Below the pieces are notes generated by a model. That model was not told the origin of the DNA and did no database searches. It saw only the letters and a program-made list of their open reading frames with translations. From Verrucomicrobia bacterium UBA3222 (GTDB lineage Bacteria > Verrucomicrobiota > Verrucomicrobiia > Opitutales > UBA9783), in the NCBI GenBank assembly GCA_002363035.1, contig DEWA01000019.1:1-21522 (forward strand): a DNA stretch of 21,522 nt, given 5' to 3'. The position numbers were made by a program, and so were the translations under genes. Of the stretch, positions 16,043 to 21,522 are shown in pieces; within the stretch, counting starts at the first letter, position 1, and each line of letters starts with the position of its first letter.

Positions 16043-16135
16043 CTCCATTACCCTTTTCGAAAGCATTTCGGATAAGAAAAACAGAGAATAGTTCTTTTAA
16101 CCGTCGGTTGCAAAACTTCAAAATAACTCCGCCCC
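16043..16135. other. Convergent gap
   Basis: Short AT-rich stretch between the GT9 remnant and the end of the NYN gene on the other strand. A small CGAAA-GCA-TTTCG inverted repeat near 16058-16070 is the only structure seen; it is too weak to call a terminator. Confidence 0.3.
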
Positions 16136-16630
16136 TTATCTCTCATTTTCTTCAATTTCGCAGACGTTTTGCTCGAAAAAATCCTTAAACGGACGATAAA
16201 AATGCCCTGCCCTGCGCAAGATTTCGCGTTGTCCAGCCTGTATTCGCCGTTGATATTCCGACCAAAATGCTTCGGGAGAAATCACGACACTGCCGTAGGA
16301 AAAAATGCGATCGCGCAACAACAAATCGCGCGTCACAACCGTTAAACGGGAACGCTCGGACGGTTTTGCCTGCCGAATGAGCGTCAAAATCGTCCCGTCG
16401 GCATCCAACGGTTCCGTACCGTAAATCACCCGAATCGCCGAAGGGCATTCACTCTCCCGTTCGTGTGAACCGCGCGCATCAAACACAATCGTTATATCTC
16501 CAAACGATGCAAAACCGCGCACCCAAGCAACAAAACGATCGCGCGCCAATTCCAACGTTTCATCGGTTGGTAAAAATCGCAGGGCATACATGACATTGTA
16601 TCCGTCCAAAATCCAGCGGATACCACTCAT
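16136..16630 (-). CDS. YacP/Rae1-like NYN-domain RNase
   Basis: A 164-residue PIN-like NYN domain protein. The acidic metal-binding positions are visible: D9 in WILDGYNVMY, D51 in VFDARG and D102 in VVTRD. The DGYNV start is characteristic of the YacP family, whose Bacillus member Rae1 cleaves mRNA in the ribosomal A site. By analogy it is probably a cytoplasmic ribonuclease, but the target is unknown. ATG 16630 follows the upstream gene's stop by five bases, with AGGA just before it, so it is the third gene of the M42-SurA/PpiD-like-NYN operon. Confidence 0.75.
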   Translation of the reverse strand: MSGIRWILDGYNVMYALRFLPTDETLELARDRFVAWVRGFASFGDITIVFDARGSHERESECPSAIRVIYGTEPLDADGTILTLIRQAKPSERSRLTVVTRDLLLRDRIFSYGSVVISPEAFWSEYQRRIQAGQREILRRAGHFYRPFKDFFEQNVCEIEENER

Positions 16631-16635
16631 GCATC

Positions 16636-18222
16636 CTATTTACGATCGCTCTTAAAAGCCGCCGTTAAAGCTTCGCCGGCAAGTGCCTCCGACTGTCCTC
16701 TTCCTTTGCGCTCCAGGAAGTTTTCGTCAAAGTGCTTGAACTCCTCCGAATCGACCGAAATATCGGCAGTCTGTTTATCTTTGCAGTAAAAAAATACCAT
16801 CGCATCGTTGTTGCCTTTATACGCTTTCGACCAGTGCTTCGGTTGGAATGCAAGGACGTCATTTAAAAAACCAAAGAGCGAACGCACGGGCAAAATTTTC
16901 GAAAAATCTTCAAATTTCCACTGTTCCAGCGTAAAAGGCTCCATGGATTTCACTTCAAACTCCTTCGGTGGAGTGCCCTTCTCGTTCAAAGAAGTTTTAA
17001 TTTGCTCAACCTTCGCCTGAAACGCCTTTTGTCGATGCAACCGCTTGGCATCATCCGCAACCTGCTCACGCACTTGAGCCGGTTCCGGTAAATGCGTCGG
17101 AATAAATTTATTCAGTGCCACCAACGCAACACCGCCCTTAACCCGTTGCGGATCGCTCAGAAAATGCTCTTCGCTCAGTTCGAACGCCTTCAAAAACAAT
17201 TCCTTCGGGAAACCGTCTTTTTTCGGAACGCTCACCTTCGAATAAGGCGGCGTGGAATAAATGCAACGAACACCGCTTTTTTCCAACAACCGCTTCCAGG
17301 CGTCACTGCCGAGCTTGATCGATTGATCGTAGACCTGAACCGCCAATTGTGACGCCGCTTCCTCGGCAAACGCAAGGCATTTTTCTTCCTTCCAGGCTTT
17401 CCTTACATCCTCCGAAACATCCGAAAGCTTCGGTTCTTCATCGCCTTTTGAAAAATCCTCCTTATGTTGCTCAAAATACGCCTTTAAATCTGCCTCGGAG
17501 GGTTGCGAAAGACGCTCAGCGTATTTATCGGAATCCAGCACCAACAGCATCACATCGGCTTGTTGCGGAACGCGATAATCCTCTTTATGTTCCTCAAAAA
17601 ACTTCCGAATTTCCTCATCGCTCAACGTTGGATCTTTTTCTTCGTTTTTTATTTCAAGATAGTCCAAAACGTACGTCGCCCGAACCGATTTAAACGCCGT
17701 TTCGCTTTCCTGCGGCAATGCACAGGCAACGCCCTGCATCACATTTTGCACCTGCTCGATTTTGTAGTCTTCTTCAAATAACGACCGAAGCGAAAACTTT
17801 CCCTTCCATTCCTTCAAATACTCATTGTAGCGGGAGGGCTTAAATTGCTGCTCTTTCTCGTCCCAAAAGAAACGGCGGGTTTTGACGAATGCCTGCAGTT
17901 GTTCCTCGGTCGGATCGGGTAATTTCAAATCGCGCGCCAAACTCAACAACCACAGCCGATACAGCGCATACTCCTGCGACGCCTGCGTCCGATCGCCGCC
18001 GTCGCGCAAAAGCATGCTTATTGCACCCTTCACGAACACCTCTTCCGCCTTCCTGCGGTCGCTCAAATCAAAACCGAAGTACTGTTGCGACGCCTTCTTT
18101 TTCCAAAAAAAGCCCGGCATGTTGCCGATGGTGAACACAAACGGAACCACGATGACCACCAGCAGAACGCCGAACAACCAACGGCGGTTGTGTTGCAAAA
18201 AACGCTCAATAAGACTTAACAT
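16636..18222 (-). CDS. Membrane-anchored SurA/PpiD-like protein
   Basis: A 528-residue protein with a short cytoplasmic N-tail and one membrane helix at about residues 15-33 (WLFGVLLVVIVVPFVF), then a long charged periplasmic part. The fold order resembles PpiD and the SurA N-terminal domain family: an anchor, a helical chaperone arm with LSDEEIRKFFEEHKEDYRVP, and repeated E-x-x-L-x-x-YFEQHKEDF elements typical of SurA_N/PpiC linkers. A canonical parvulin catalytic core is not obvious by eye. It is probably a periplasmic folding helper for outer-membrane proteins; isomerase activity is doubtful. Its ATG follows the M42 stop by one base (TAA-C-ATG) and its end is five bases from the NYN gene. 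Confidence 0.65.
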   Translation of the reverse strand: MLSLIERFLQHNRRWLFGVLLVVIVVPFVFTIGNMPGFFWKKKASQQYFGFDLSDRRKAEEVFVKGAISMLLRDGGDRTQASQEYALYRLWLLSLARDLKLPDPTEEQLQAFVKTRRFFWDEKEQQFKPSRYNEYLKEWKGKFSLRSLFEEDYKIEQVQNVMQGVACALPQESETAFKSVRATYVLDYLEIKNEEKDPTLSDEEIRKFFEEHKEDYRVPQQADVMLLVLDSDKYAERLSQPSEADLKAYFEQHKEDFSKGDEEPKLSDVSEDVRKAWKEEKCLAFAEEAASQLAVQVYDQSIKLGSDAWKRLLEKSGVRCIYSTPPYSKVSVPKKDGFPKELFLKAFELSEEHFLSDPQRVKGGVALVALNKFIPTHLPEPAQVREQVADDAKRLHRQKAFQAKVEQIKTSLNEKGTPPKEFEVKSMEPFTLEQWKFEDFSKILPVRSLFGFLNDVLAFQPKHWSKAYKGNNDAMVFFYCKDKQTADISVDSEEFKHFDENFLERKGRGQSEALAGEALTAAFKSDRK

Positions 18223-18223
18223 G

Positions 18224-19324
18224 TTACCACTTAAACGTATCGGACGGCCTTAACGAACGGATAAATTCCGCCAACAGCCGAACGGTCGCCTCAACATCCG
18301 AAAGCGCGATCATCTCATGCGGCGTATGCATGTAACGCAACGGAATGCTGACCAAGCCCGCCGCAACGCCTTCGCGCGACAACTGAATGACCCGCGCATC
18401 GGTTCCCGTCGGTCCCGCTTCCGCTTCAACCTGATACGGCATCTTTAAACGCTCCGCGCACGCCTTCAAATGTTCAAAAACCTTCGGGCAAATGTTCGGT
18501 CCGCGCGCAATCACCGGTCCGGCACCCAATTTAAATTCTCCCAATTTATTGGCATCGCCGTCGGGAAAATCGGTCGCGTGCGCCACATCCACGGCAATTC
18601 CGACATCCGGGTGCACGCCGTAGGTCGCCGTAATCACACCGCGCGTTCCAATTTCCTCCTGCGTACTGGAAACGGACATCAACGAAGCCGCCATTTTCTC
18701 CTTTACTAAGCGCCGCAAAACCTCCTGTACCACGTAGGTACCGCCGCGATCGTCAATGCCGCGCGCGCACAGAAAGCCGTTCTCCATCAAAAAAGGCTCG
18801 TTGTCGTACACGACCGCATCGCCGATCGAAACGCGCTTCAACGCTTCCTCCTGCGTCTTTGCTCCGATGTCAATCCACATGGACGACAACTTCGGCGTCT
18901 GTTTGCGCTCCTCGGAGGTTAATAAATGAATGGCGCGACGTCCCGTAATGCCGTACACATAACCCTTTTCGGTCAAAATCCGAACTTTGCGCCCCGAAAT
19001 CAGTCCCGTGTCATGCCCGCCGATGGCGTCAAAAAACAAAAAACCTTCTTTATTCACATGGCGAATGATCAAACCGATTTCATCCATGTGCCCGCTCAGC
19101 AACACGCGCGGCGAACCCTTCGCGTTAATCGTCGCAATGCGGTTCCCGAGCGTATCTTTCTCCAATTTCTCCGCAACCGAACCGACGTACTTTTCAATCA
19201 CCGCCTGTGCTTCGTTTTCATAACCGGACGGCGATGACGCCTTCAATAAATCCAACAAAAACGGATCCAATTCCGCTTTTTCCTTTTTCTCAACCTTCCG
19301 AACCGCCGTTTTTTTCTTCTCCAT
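18224..19324 (-). CDS. M42-family glutamyl/leucyl aminopeptidase
   Basis: A cytoplasmic, usually dodecameric di-zinc aminopeptidase of family M42 (FrvX/CelM/TET type). The metal and catalytic residues are all present: H79 and D81 in SGHMDEIG, D191 in GIDDRGG, the E223-E224 pair in TQEEIGTRG, D246 in VDVAHATD and H333 in YMHTPHE. The 366-residue length from ATG 19324 is normal, apart from a lysine-rich N-terminus of about 18 residues. The frame is open to TTG 19357, but the ATG is preceded by AAGG and fits the promoter. It heads an operon with the SurA/PpiD-like and NYN genes, the next start coming one base after its stop. Confidence 0.92.
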   Translation of the reverse strand: MEKKKTAVRKVEKKEKAELDPFLLDLLKASSPSGYENEAQAVIEKYVGSVAEKLEKDTLGNRIATINAKGSPRVLLSGHMDEIGLIIRHVNKEGFLFFDAIGGHDTGLISGRKVRILTEKGYVYGITGRRAIHLLTSEERKQTPKLSSMWIDIGAKTQEEALKRVSIGDAVVYDNEPFLMENGFLCARGIDDRGGTYVVQEVLRRLVKEKMAASLMSVSSTQEEIGTRGVITATYGVHPDVGIAVDVAHATDFPDGDANKLGEFKLGAGPVIARGPNICPKVFEHLKACAERLKMPYQVEAEAGPTGTDARVIQLSREGVAAGLVSIPLRYMHTPHEMIALSDVEATVRLLAEFIRSLRPSDTFKW

Positions 19325-19368
19325 ACGCCTTACAATCTCCGCTTGCGACCGATACAAGAACCGCCCTC

Positions 19369-19396
19369 AGTCTAAAACATACGCCATTTCTGTCAA
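19369..19396 (-). promoter_or_regulatory. Sigma70-type promoter of the M42 operon
   Basis: On the minus strand a perfect TTGACA (19391-19396) is followed after 16 bases by TAGACT (19369-19374, four of six). The predicted start is near 19362, giving a leader of about 38 bases before ATG 19324. This supports the ATG over the TTG at 19357, which would lie almost at the transcript end. Confidence 0.55.
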
Positions 19397-19712
19397 GCAT
19401 TCGCTTTTAGGAAACCGAAAGTGCTCTGCTAAATTAAAATCTGTCTGCACGGGAACTTCGTTTTTCCGTAGCGGAGAATACAGTTATACCTGTCGATAAA
19501 TTTTCCGCTTCGTTTTTATGCTTTAAAAAAATCGCCACCTTTCTTATCTATGAACGCCACCCATCCACCCGAGATATTCCGACGCCCCGCACACAAGCAC
19601 TCATCTCAATAATTGCCAATCTGTTCAATCGGAATCGTAAAGAGAATCCCGAAAACTTTATAAACGCCTCCGCAGGAAACCAACCGCCTCGAAGCACCAC
19701 GTTTTGTACCGG
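19397..19712. other. Intergenic, nothing convincing
   Basis: About 315 bases between the M42 promoter and the end of the DJ-1-like gene. It holds only short frames (the longest a 20-codon ORF from the ATG near 19551). CCGGTTACCGG (about 19709-19719), over the DJ-1 stop codon, is a small palindrome without a T-tract. No RNA gene is recognised. Confidence 0.4.
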
Positions 19713-20261
19713 TTACCGGAAATGAATACCCTCTTTGCAACCTTTAACGGCGTCCTCGCCGACAAGGTTTTTTATCATTTCAAATGCAAATTCAAAAGCC
19801 GCTCCCGGACCACGCCCGGTGATGATTTTCATTTTTTCGTCCGTCACAGCACGTTCCGTCGAGGTACAATTCAGTTCCTTCTTTACGCAATCGTGCGCCG
19901 TAAATTTTTCCGGCAAACATCCGGCATTTTTCAAAATCAGCGGTGCCATGCAAATCGCTGCAATCCACTTCTTTTGTTCGTGAAATTGCCGTATCGTCGC
20001 CAGCAATTTTTCGTTCTTTTGTATATCGAAACCGCCCTCACCTCCAGGAATAAGCAGAACATCAAAATCCTCCGCCTTCACCGACGAAAACGCTTTATCT
20101 GGTTTCACCGTAATATCCGTTGAAGATTTTACCTCCGAAGCATCATTCAACGCCGCCGTCACCACCGACACGCCGCACCGACGTGACAAAGTCACCGGCA
20201 CCGTCATCTCGATACCCTCGAAATTCGGGAATAAAACACACAAAACCGTCAGGGTTTTCAT
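19713..20261 (-). CDS. DJ-1/PfpI (ThiJ) family protein
   Basis: A 182-residue cytoplasmic DJ-1 superfamily protein. The conserved glutamate is E18 (FEGIE), the nucleophile C104 sits in AAICMAP, and H123 (TAHD) fits the usual partner position. LLIPGGEGG provides the oxyanion-side glycine loop. Length and motif spacing match the DJ-1/YajL group rather than the longer PfpI proteases. Members act in oxidative or glyoxal stress defence, but the exact reaction is debated. ATG 20261 has no clear Shine-Dalgarno. It follows the toxin gene by 53 bases on the same strand and could be co-transcribed with it. Confidence 0.9.
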   Translation of the reverse strand: MKTLTVLCVLFPNFEGIEMTVPVTLSRRCGVSVVTAALNDASEVKSSTDITVKPDKAFSSVKAEDFDVLLIPGGEGGFDIQKNEKLLATIRQFHEQKKWIAAICMAPLILKNAGCLPEKFTAHDCVKKELNCTSTERAVTDEKMKIITGRGPGAAFEFAFEMIKNLVGEDAVKGCKEGIHFR

Positions 20262-20314
20262 ATTTTCAGTGTGTTAAAAACTAAAATGAAACGCAAATGC
20301 TTTCGCCTGAAATT

Positions 20315-20562
20315 TCATTCATAATGTCCCCAACAACGATCAAATTCAATCGTATCGCCTCTGATGATATACACCAATCGATGCTGTTCGTTAATACGCC
20401 GTGAGTAAACATTCGGATAGCCATGCAACTTTTCGTACGGCGGCGGTGTTTGGAACGGATTTTTCAGTATGATGTCGACAAGCCTCTTAATAATGGGAGC
20501 GAATTCCGTATGACGCGCCTTCGCCACTGCTTTTTGAAACGGTGCGAACGACTAACCTTCAT
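20315..20562 (-). pseudogene. YoeB/Txe-like toxin, frameshifted copy
   Basis: The body (NPFQTPPPYEKL, then YSRRINEQHRLVYII and C-terminal RCWGHYE) is that of YoeB/Txe ribosome-dependent mRNA interferases, with the R-R and H-Y residues present. The intact sister copy at 20946-21200 aligns throughout. The natural start is ATG 20562, inside the antitoxin end, reading M-K-V-S-R-S-H-R-F-K-K. The body, starting A-V-A-K-A-R-H-T, lies in the -1 frame. The two join exactly at an A5 run (minus strand of 20531-20535); one more A, or a -1 slip on C-AAA-AAG, restores an 82-residue toxin aligned with its paralogue. Without it, a 32-residue product results. GTG 20527 would give a 70-residue protein lacking the first strand and part of helix 1. 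It is either inactivated or made by frameshifting. Confidence 0.7.
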
Positions 20563-20827
20563 GATCGAGCTCAAGATCCAACGCTTTAAACATCTCCTCG
20601 GCAGTATCATACACGGGAAGTTTTCCGGCTTCCACGTCTTTTTCGAGCTGTTTCAATTCCTCGAAAAGTTCTTCTTTGGAATACACCAAATCATCGTCTT
20701 CCTCAAAGTCGCTCTTCAGACATTCGGTCGCGTATTGTTCTGCGGAAAGGTTTTTCTTTTTCGCACCAATCAGGATACGATCGTAGACTTTCCGCGGCAA
20801 AGTGAGATGCAGTTGTGCAACTTCCAT
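20552..20827 (-). CDS. RHH-like antitoxin of the left module
   Basis: A 91-residue acidic protein with an N-terminal strand-helix-helix (QLHLTLPRKVYDRI, then LSAEQYATECL). This resembles a ribbon-helix-helix DNA-binding domain. It is followed by an acidic linker with EEDDD and a C-terminal segment GKLPVYDTAEEMFKAL that should wrap the toxin. It is paralogous to the gene at 21197. ATG 20827 follows AGGG at about nine bases and sits 15 bases after the predicted transcription start; TTG 20833 is an in-frame alternative. The toxin ATG lies within its last codons. It probably represses its own promoter together with the toxin. Confidence 0.7.
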   Translation of the reverse strand: MEVAQLHLTLPRKVYDRILIGAKKKNLSAEQYATECLKSDFEEDDDLVYSKEELFEELKQLEKDVEAGKLPVYDTAEEMFKALDLELDHEG

Positions 20828-20848
20828 AAACAATCCCTACCTGCGGAA

Positions 20849-20878
20849 ATTTTATCCCATTTCTCTCTGAAATGTCAA
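20849..20878 (-). promoter_or_regulatory. Promoter of the left toxin-antitoxin module
   Basis: Perfect TTGACA (20873-20878) and TAAAAT (20849-20854, five of six) with an 18-base spacer on the minus strand. The start near 20842 gives a leader of about 15 bases carrying AGGG. This lets the left module be expressed separately from the right one, despite the tandem arrangement. Confidence 0.55.
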
Positions 20879-20937
20879 CAAAGCGAGCAATCGCATTTTC
20901 GGAAATAGATCTCATTACACCGATAAATTTCCGAAAT

Positions 20938-20946
20938 CCCCCCCCC
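20938..20946. repeat. C9 homopolymer at the toxin stop
   Basis: Nine C on the plus strand, read as G directly after (and including the last base of) the TAG stop of the right toxin gene. It cannot change the toxin reading frame before the stop, but could alter the 3' end of its message. Confidence 0.8.
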
Positions 20947-21200
20947 TACTCATAATGCTCCCAACAACGCGTAAATTCGATTTTACCGTTCTCAATATCG
21001 ACGACATACACCAGCCGATGCTGTTCGTTGATGCGTCGGGAATAAGTATTTTGGCAACCGCGCAACTTTTCATACGGCGGCGGGTTTTGGAAAGGATTGT
21101 TTTTAACAATCGCGATAAGTTCCTTGATTTTCGGAATCAGATAGGTGTGTTTCGCCTTTTCGATTTCCTTACGAAACCGTCTTGAAAAGACGATGATCAT
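20946..21200 (-). CDS. YoeB/Txe-like toxin, intact copy
   Basis: An 84-residue RelE-superfamily toxin closest by eye to YoeB/Txe. It carries NPFQNPPPYEKL, the core YSRRINEQHRLVYVV and the C-terminal RCWEHYE. The E, R and H-Y residues correspond to the YoeB catalytic set used for ribosome-dependent mRNA cleavage. Its ATG overlaps the antitoxin stop as ATGA, so translation is coupled and antitoxin is made first. It is about two thirds identical by eye to the frameshifted toxin at 20315-20562 over the body. Function is inferred from family. Confidence 0.85.
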   Translation of the reverse strand: MIIVFSRRFRKEIEKAKHTYLIPKIKELIAIVKNNPFQNPPPYEKLRGCQNTYSRRINEQHRLVYVVDIENGKIEFTRCWEHYE

Positions 21201-21466
21201 ATTCCCAAGGACTTAAACGCTTCCTCTAAATTGTCGTATTCAGGCAGTTTCCCATCTCTCATATCCCGCAATGCCTGCTTTTCTTCCTCAATCAGCTCTT
21301 CAATCGGATACGCAAGACCATCTTCCTCATAATCCTCTTCCAATCTCTGTTCAACGTACTTTTCCGCGGAAACATGCCGTTTTTCGGCAAAACCAAGAAT
21401 ACGCTTATAGGTTTCGGGTTTCAGTTGAATGCAGAGGCGGGCGGTTTCCATGTTTTCATTATACAT
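21197..21466 (-). CDS. RHH-like antitoxin of the right module
   Basis: The frame from ATG 21466 gives 89 residues; ATG 21451 gives 84, starting METARLCIQL, which aligns with the start of the left antitoxin. The N-terminal part has the same RHH-like pattern (ARLCIQLKPETYKRI, then VSAEKYVEQRL). The acidic middle and the tail DGKLPEYDNLEEAFKSLGI form the toxin-binding part. GGAGG touches the first ATG directly, and is 15 bases from the second, so neither spacing is ideal. Its stop overlaps the toxin start as ATGA. Cognate toxin is the YoeB-like gene at 20946-21200. Confidence 0.7.
   Translation of the reverse strand: MYNENMETARLCIQLKPETYKRILGFAEKRHVSAEKYVEQRLEEDYEEDGLAYPIEELIEEEKQALRDMRDGKLPEYDNLEEAFKSLGI
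21458..21463 (-). promoter_or_regulatory. Perfect TATAAT -10 box before the right antitoxin
   Basis: TATAAT on the minus strand lies seven bases before ATG 21451, so transcription from it would begin at or next to that ATG and make a leaderless message. No good -35 hexamer is found at 17 bases, so the box may be coincidental. Confidence 0.3.
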
Positions 21467-21522
21467 CCTCCGTCAATCCTGCGCCGCCCCCCCCCCCTTG
21501 AACACCCGTCCCCTCTTCCCCG
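21467..21522. other. Window edge with C11 tract
   Basis: Upstream DNA of the right antitoxin gene, with eleven C in a row at 21487-21497 on the plus strand. No gene can be called in the remaining bases. Confidence 0.6.

Noticed and set aside
19325..19357. TTG-started extension of the M42 gene
   Set aside because: The promoter predicts transcription starting only a few bases upstream of it, and the extra residues match nothing in the family.
20703..20915. 70-codon minus-strand ORF across the left antitoxin start
   Set aside because: It overlaps the antitoxin in another frame and spans its promoter; it lacks any resemblance to the paralogous module.

Overview
The window looks like chromosomal DNA of a Gram-negative (diderm) bacterium with roughly balanced GC. 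The evidence is lipid A/LPS machinery (LpxI-like hydrolase, LpxL-type acyltransferase fused to a family 9 glycosyltransferase), the C-terminal beta-signal of an outer-membrane barrel protein at the left edge, and a lone type II pseudopilin. Most starts lack a strong Shine-Dalgarno. Together with the orphan pseudopilin, this makes the PVC superphylum (Verrucomicrobiota and relatives) a reasonable guess, but no marker here proves it.

Layout. 1-660: tail of a beta-barrel protein, then a run of short hairpins with mostly GNRA tetraloops, G-tracts, and a 41-codon ORF resembling a ribbon-helix-helix protein. 660-1373 (-): three-cysteine DUF5131/Gp37-Gp68 protein with its own promoter candidate and a palindrome over the -10. 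1473-5021 (-): leuS followed by lpxI. 5484-12837 (+): a tightly packed run of an MFS transporter, a SulP-STAS transporter, tilS, ftsH and def, in which several neighbours overlap by 1 to about 40 nt, suggesting one operon with translational coupling. 13180-15066 (+): the LpxL-GT9 fusion. 15234-15800 (+): pseudopilin, followed at 15835-16042 by a frameshifted remnant that matches the C-terminus of the GT9 domain. 16136-19324 (-): operon of M42 aminopeptidase, membrane-anchored SurA/PpiD-like protein and YacP-like NYN nuclease behind a good sigma70-type promoter. 19713-20261 (-): DJ-1/PfpI protein. 20315-21466 (-): two tandem paralogous toxin-antitoxin modules.

The core genes serve translation (leuS, tilS, def, NYN RNase), membrane protein quality control (ftsH, SurA/PpiD-like) and envelope lipid A synthesis (lpxI, LpxL-GT9). 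The accessory interest lies at the edges and around the GT9 gene. In the tandem YoeB-like/RHH-like modules the left toxin has a -1 frameshift at an A5 run relative to its intact sister copy. A decayed GT9 copy sits downstream of the fusion gene, with a fainter possible one upstream. A hairpin cluster follows the outer-membrane gene. I see no tRNA or rRNA gene, CRISPR array, integrase or insertion sequence.
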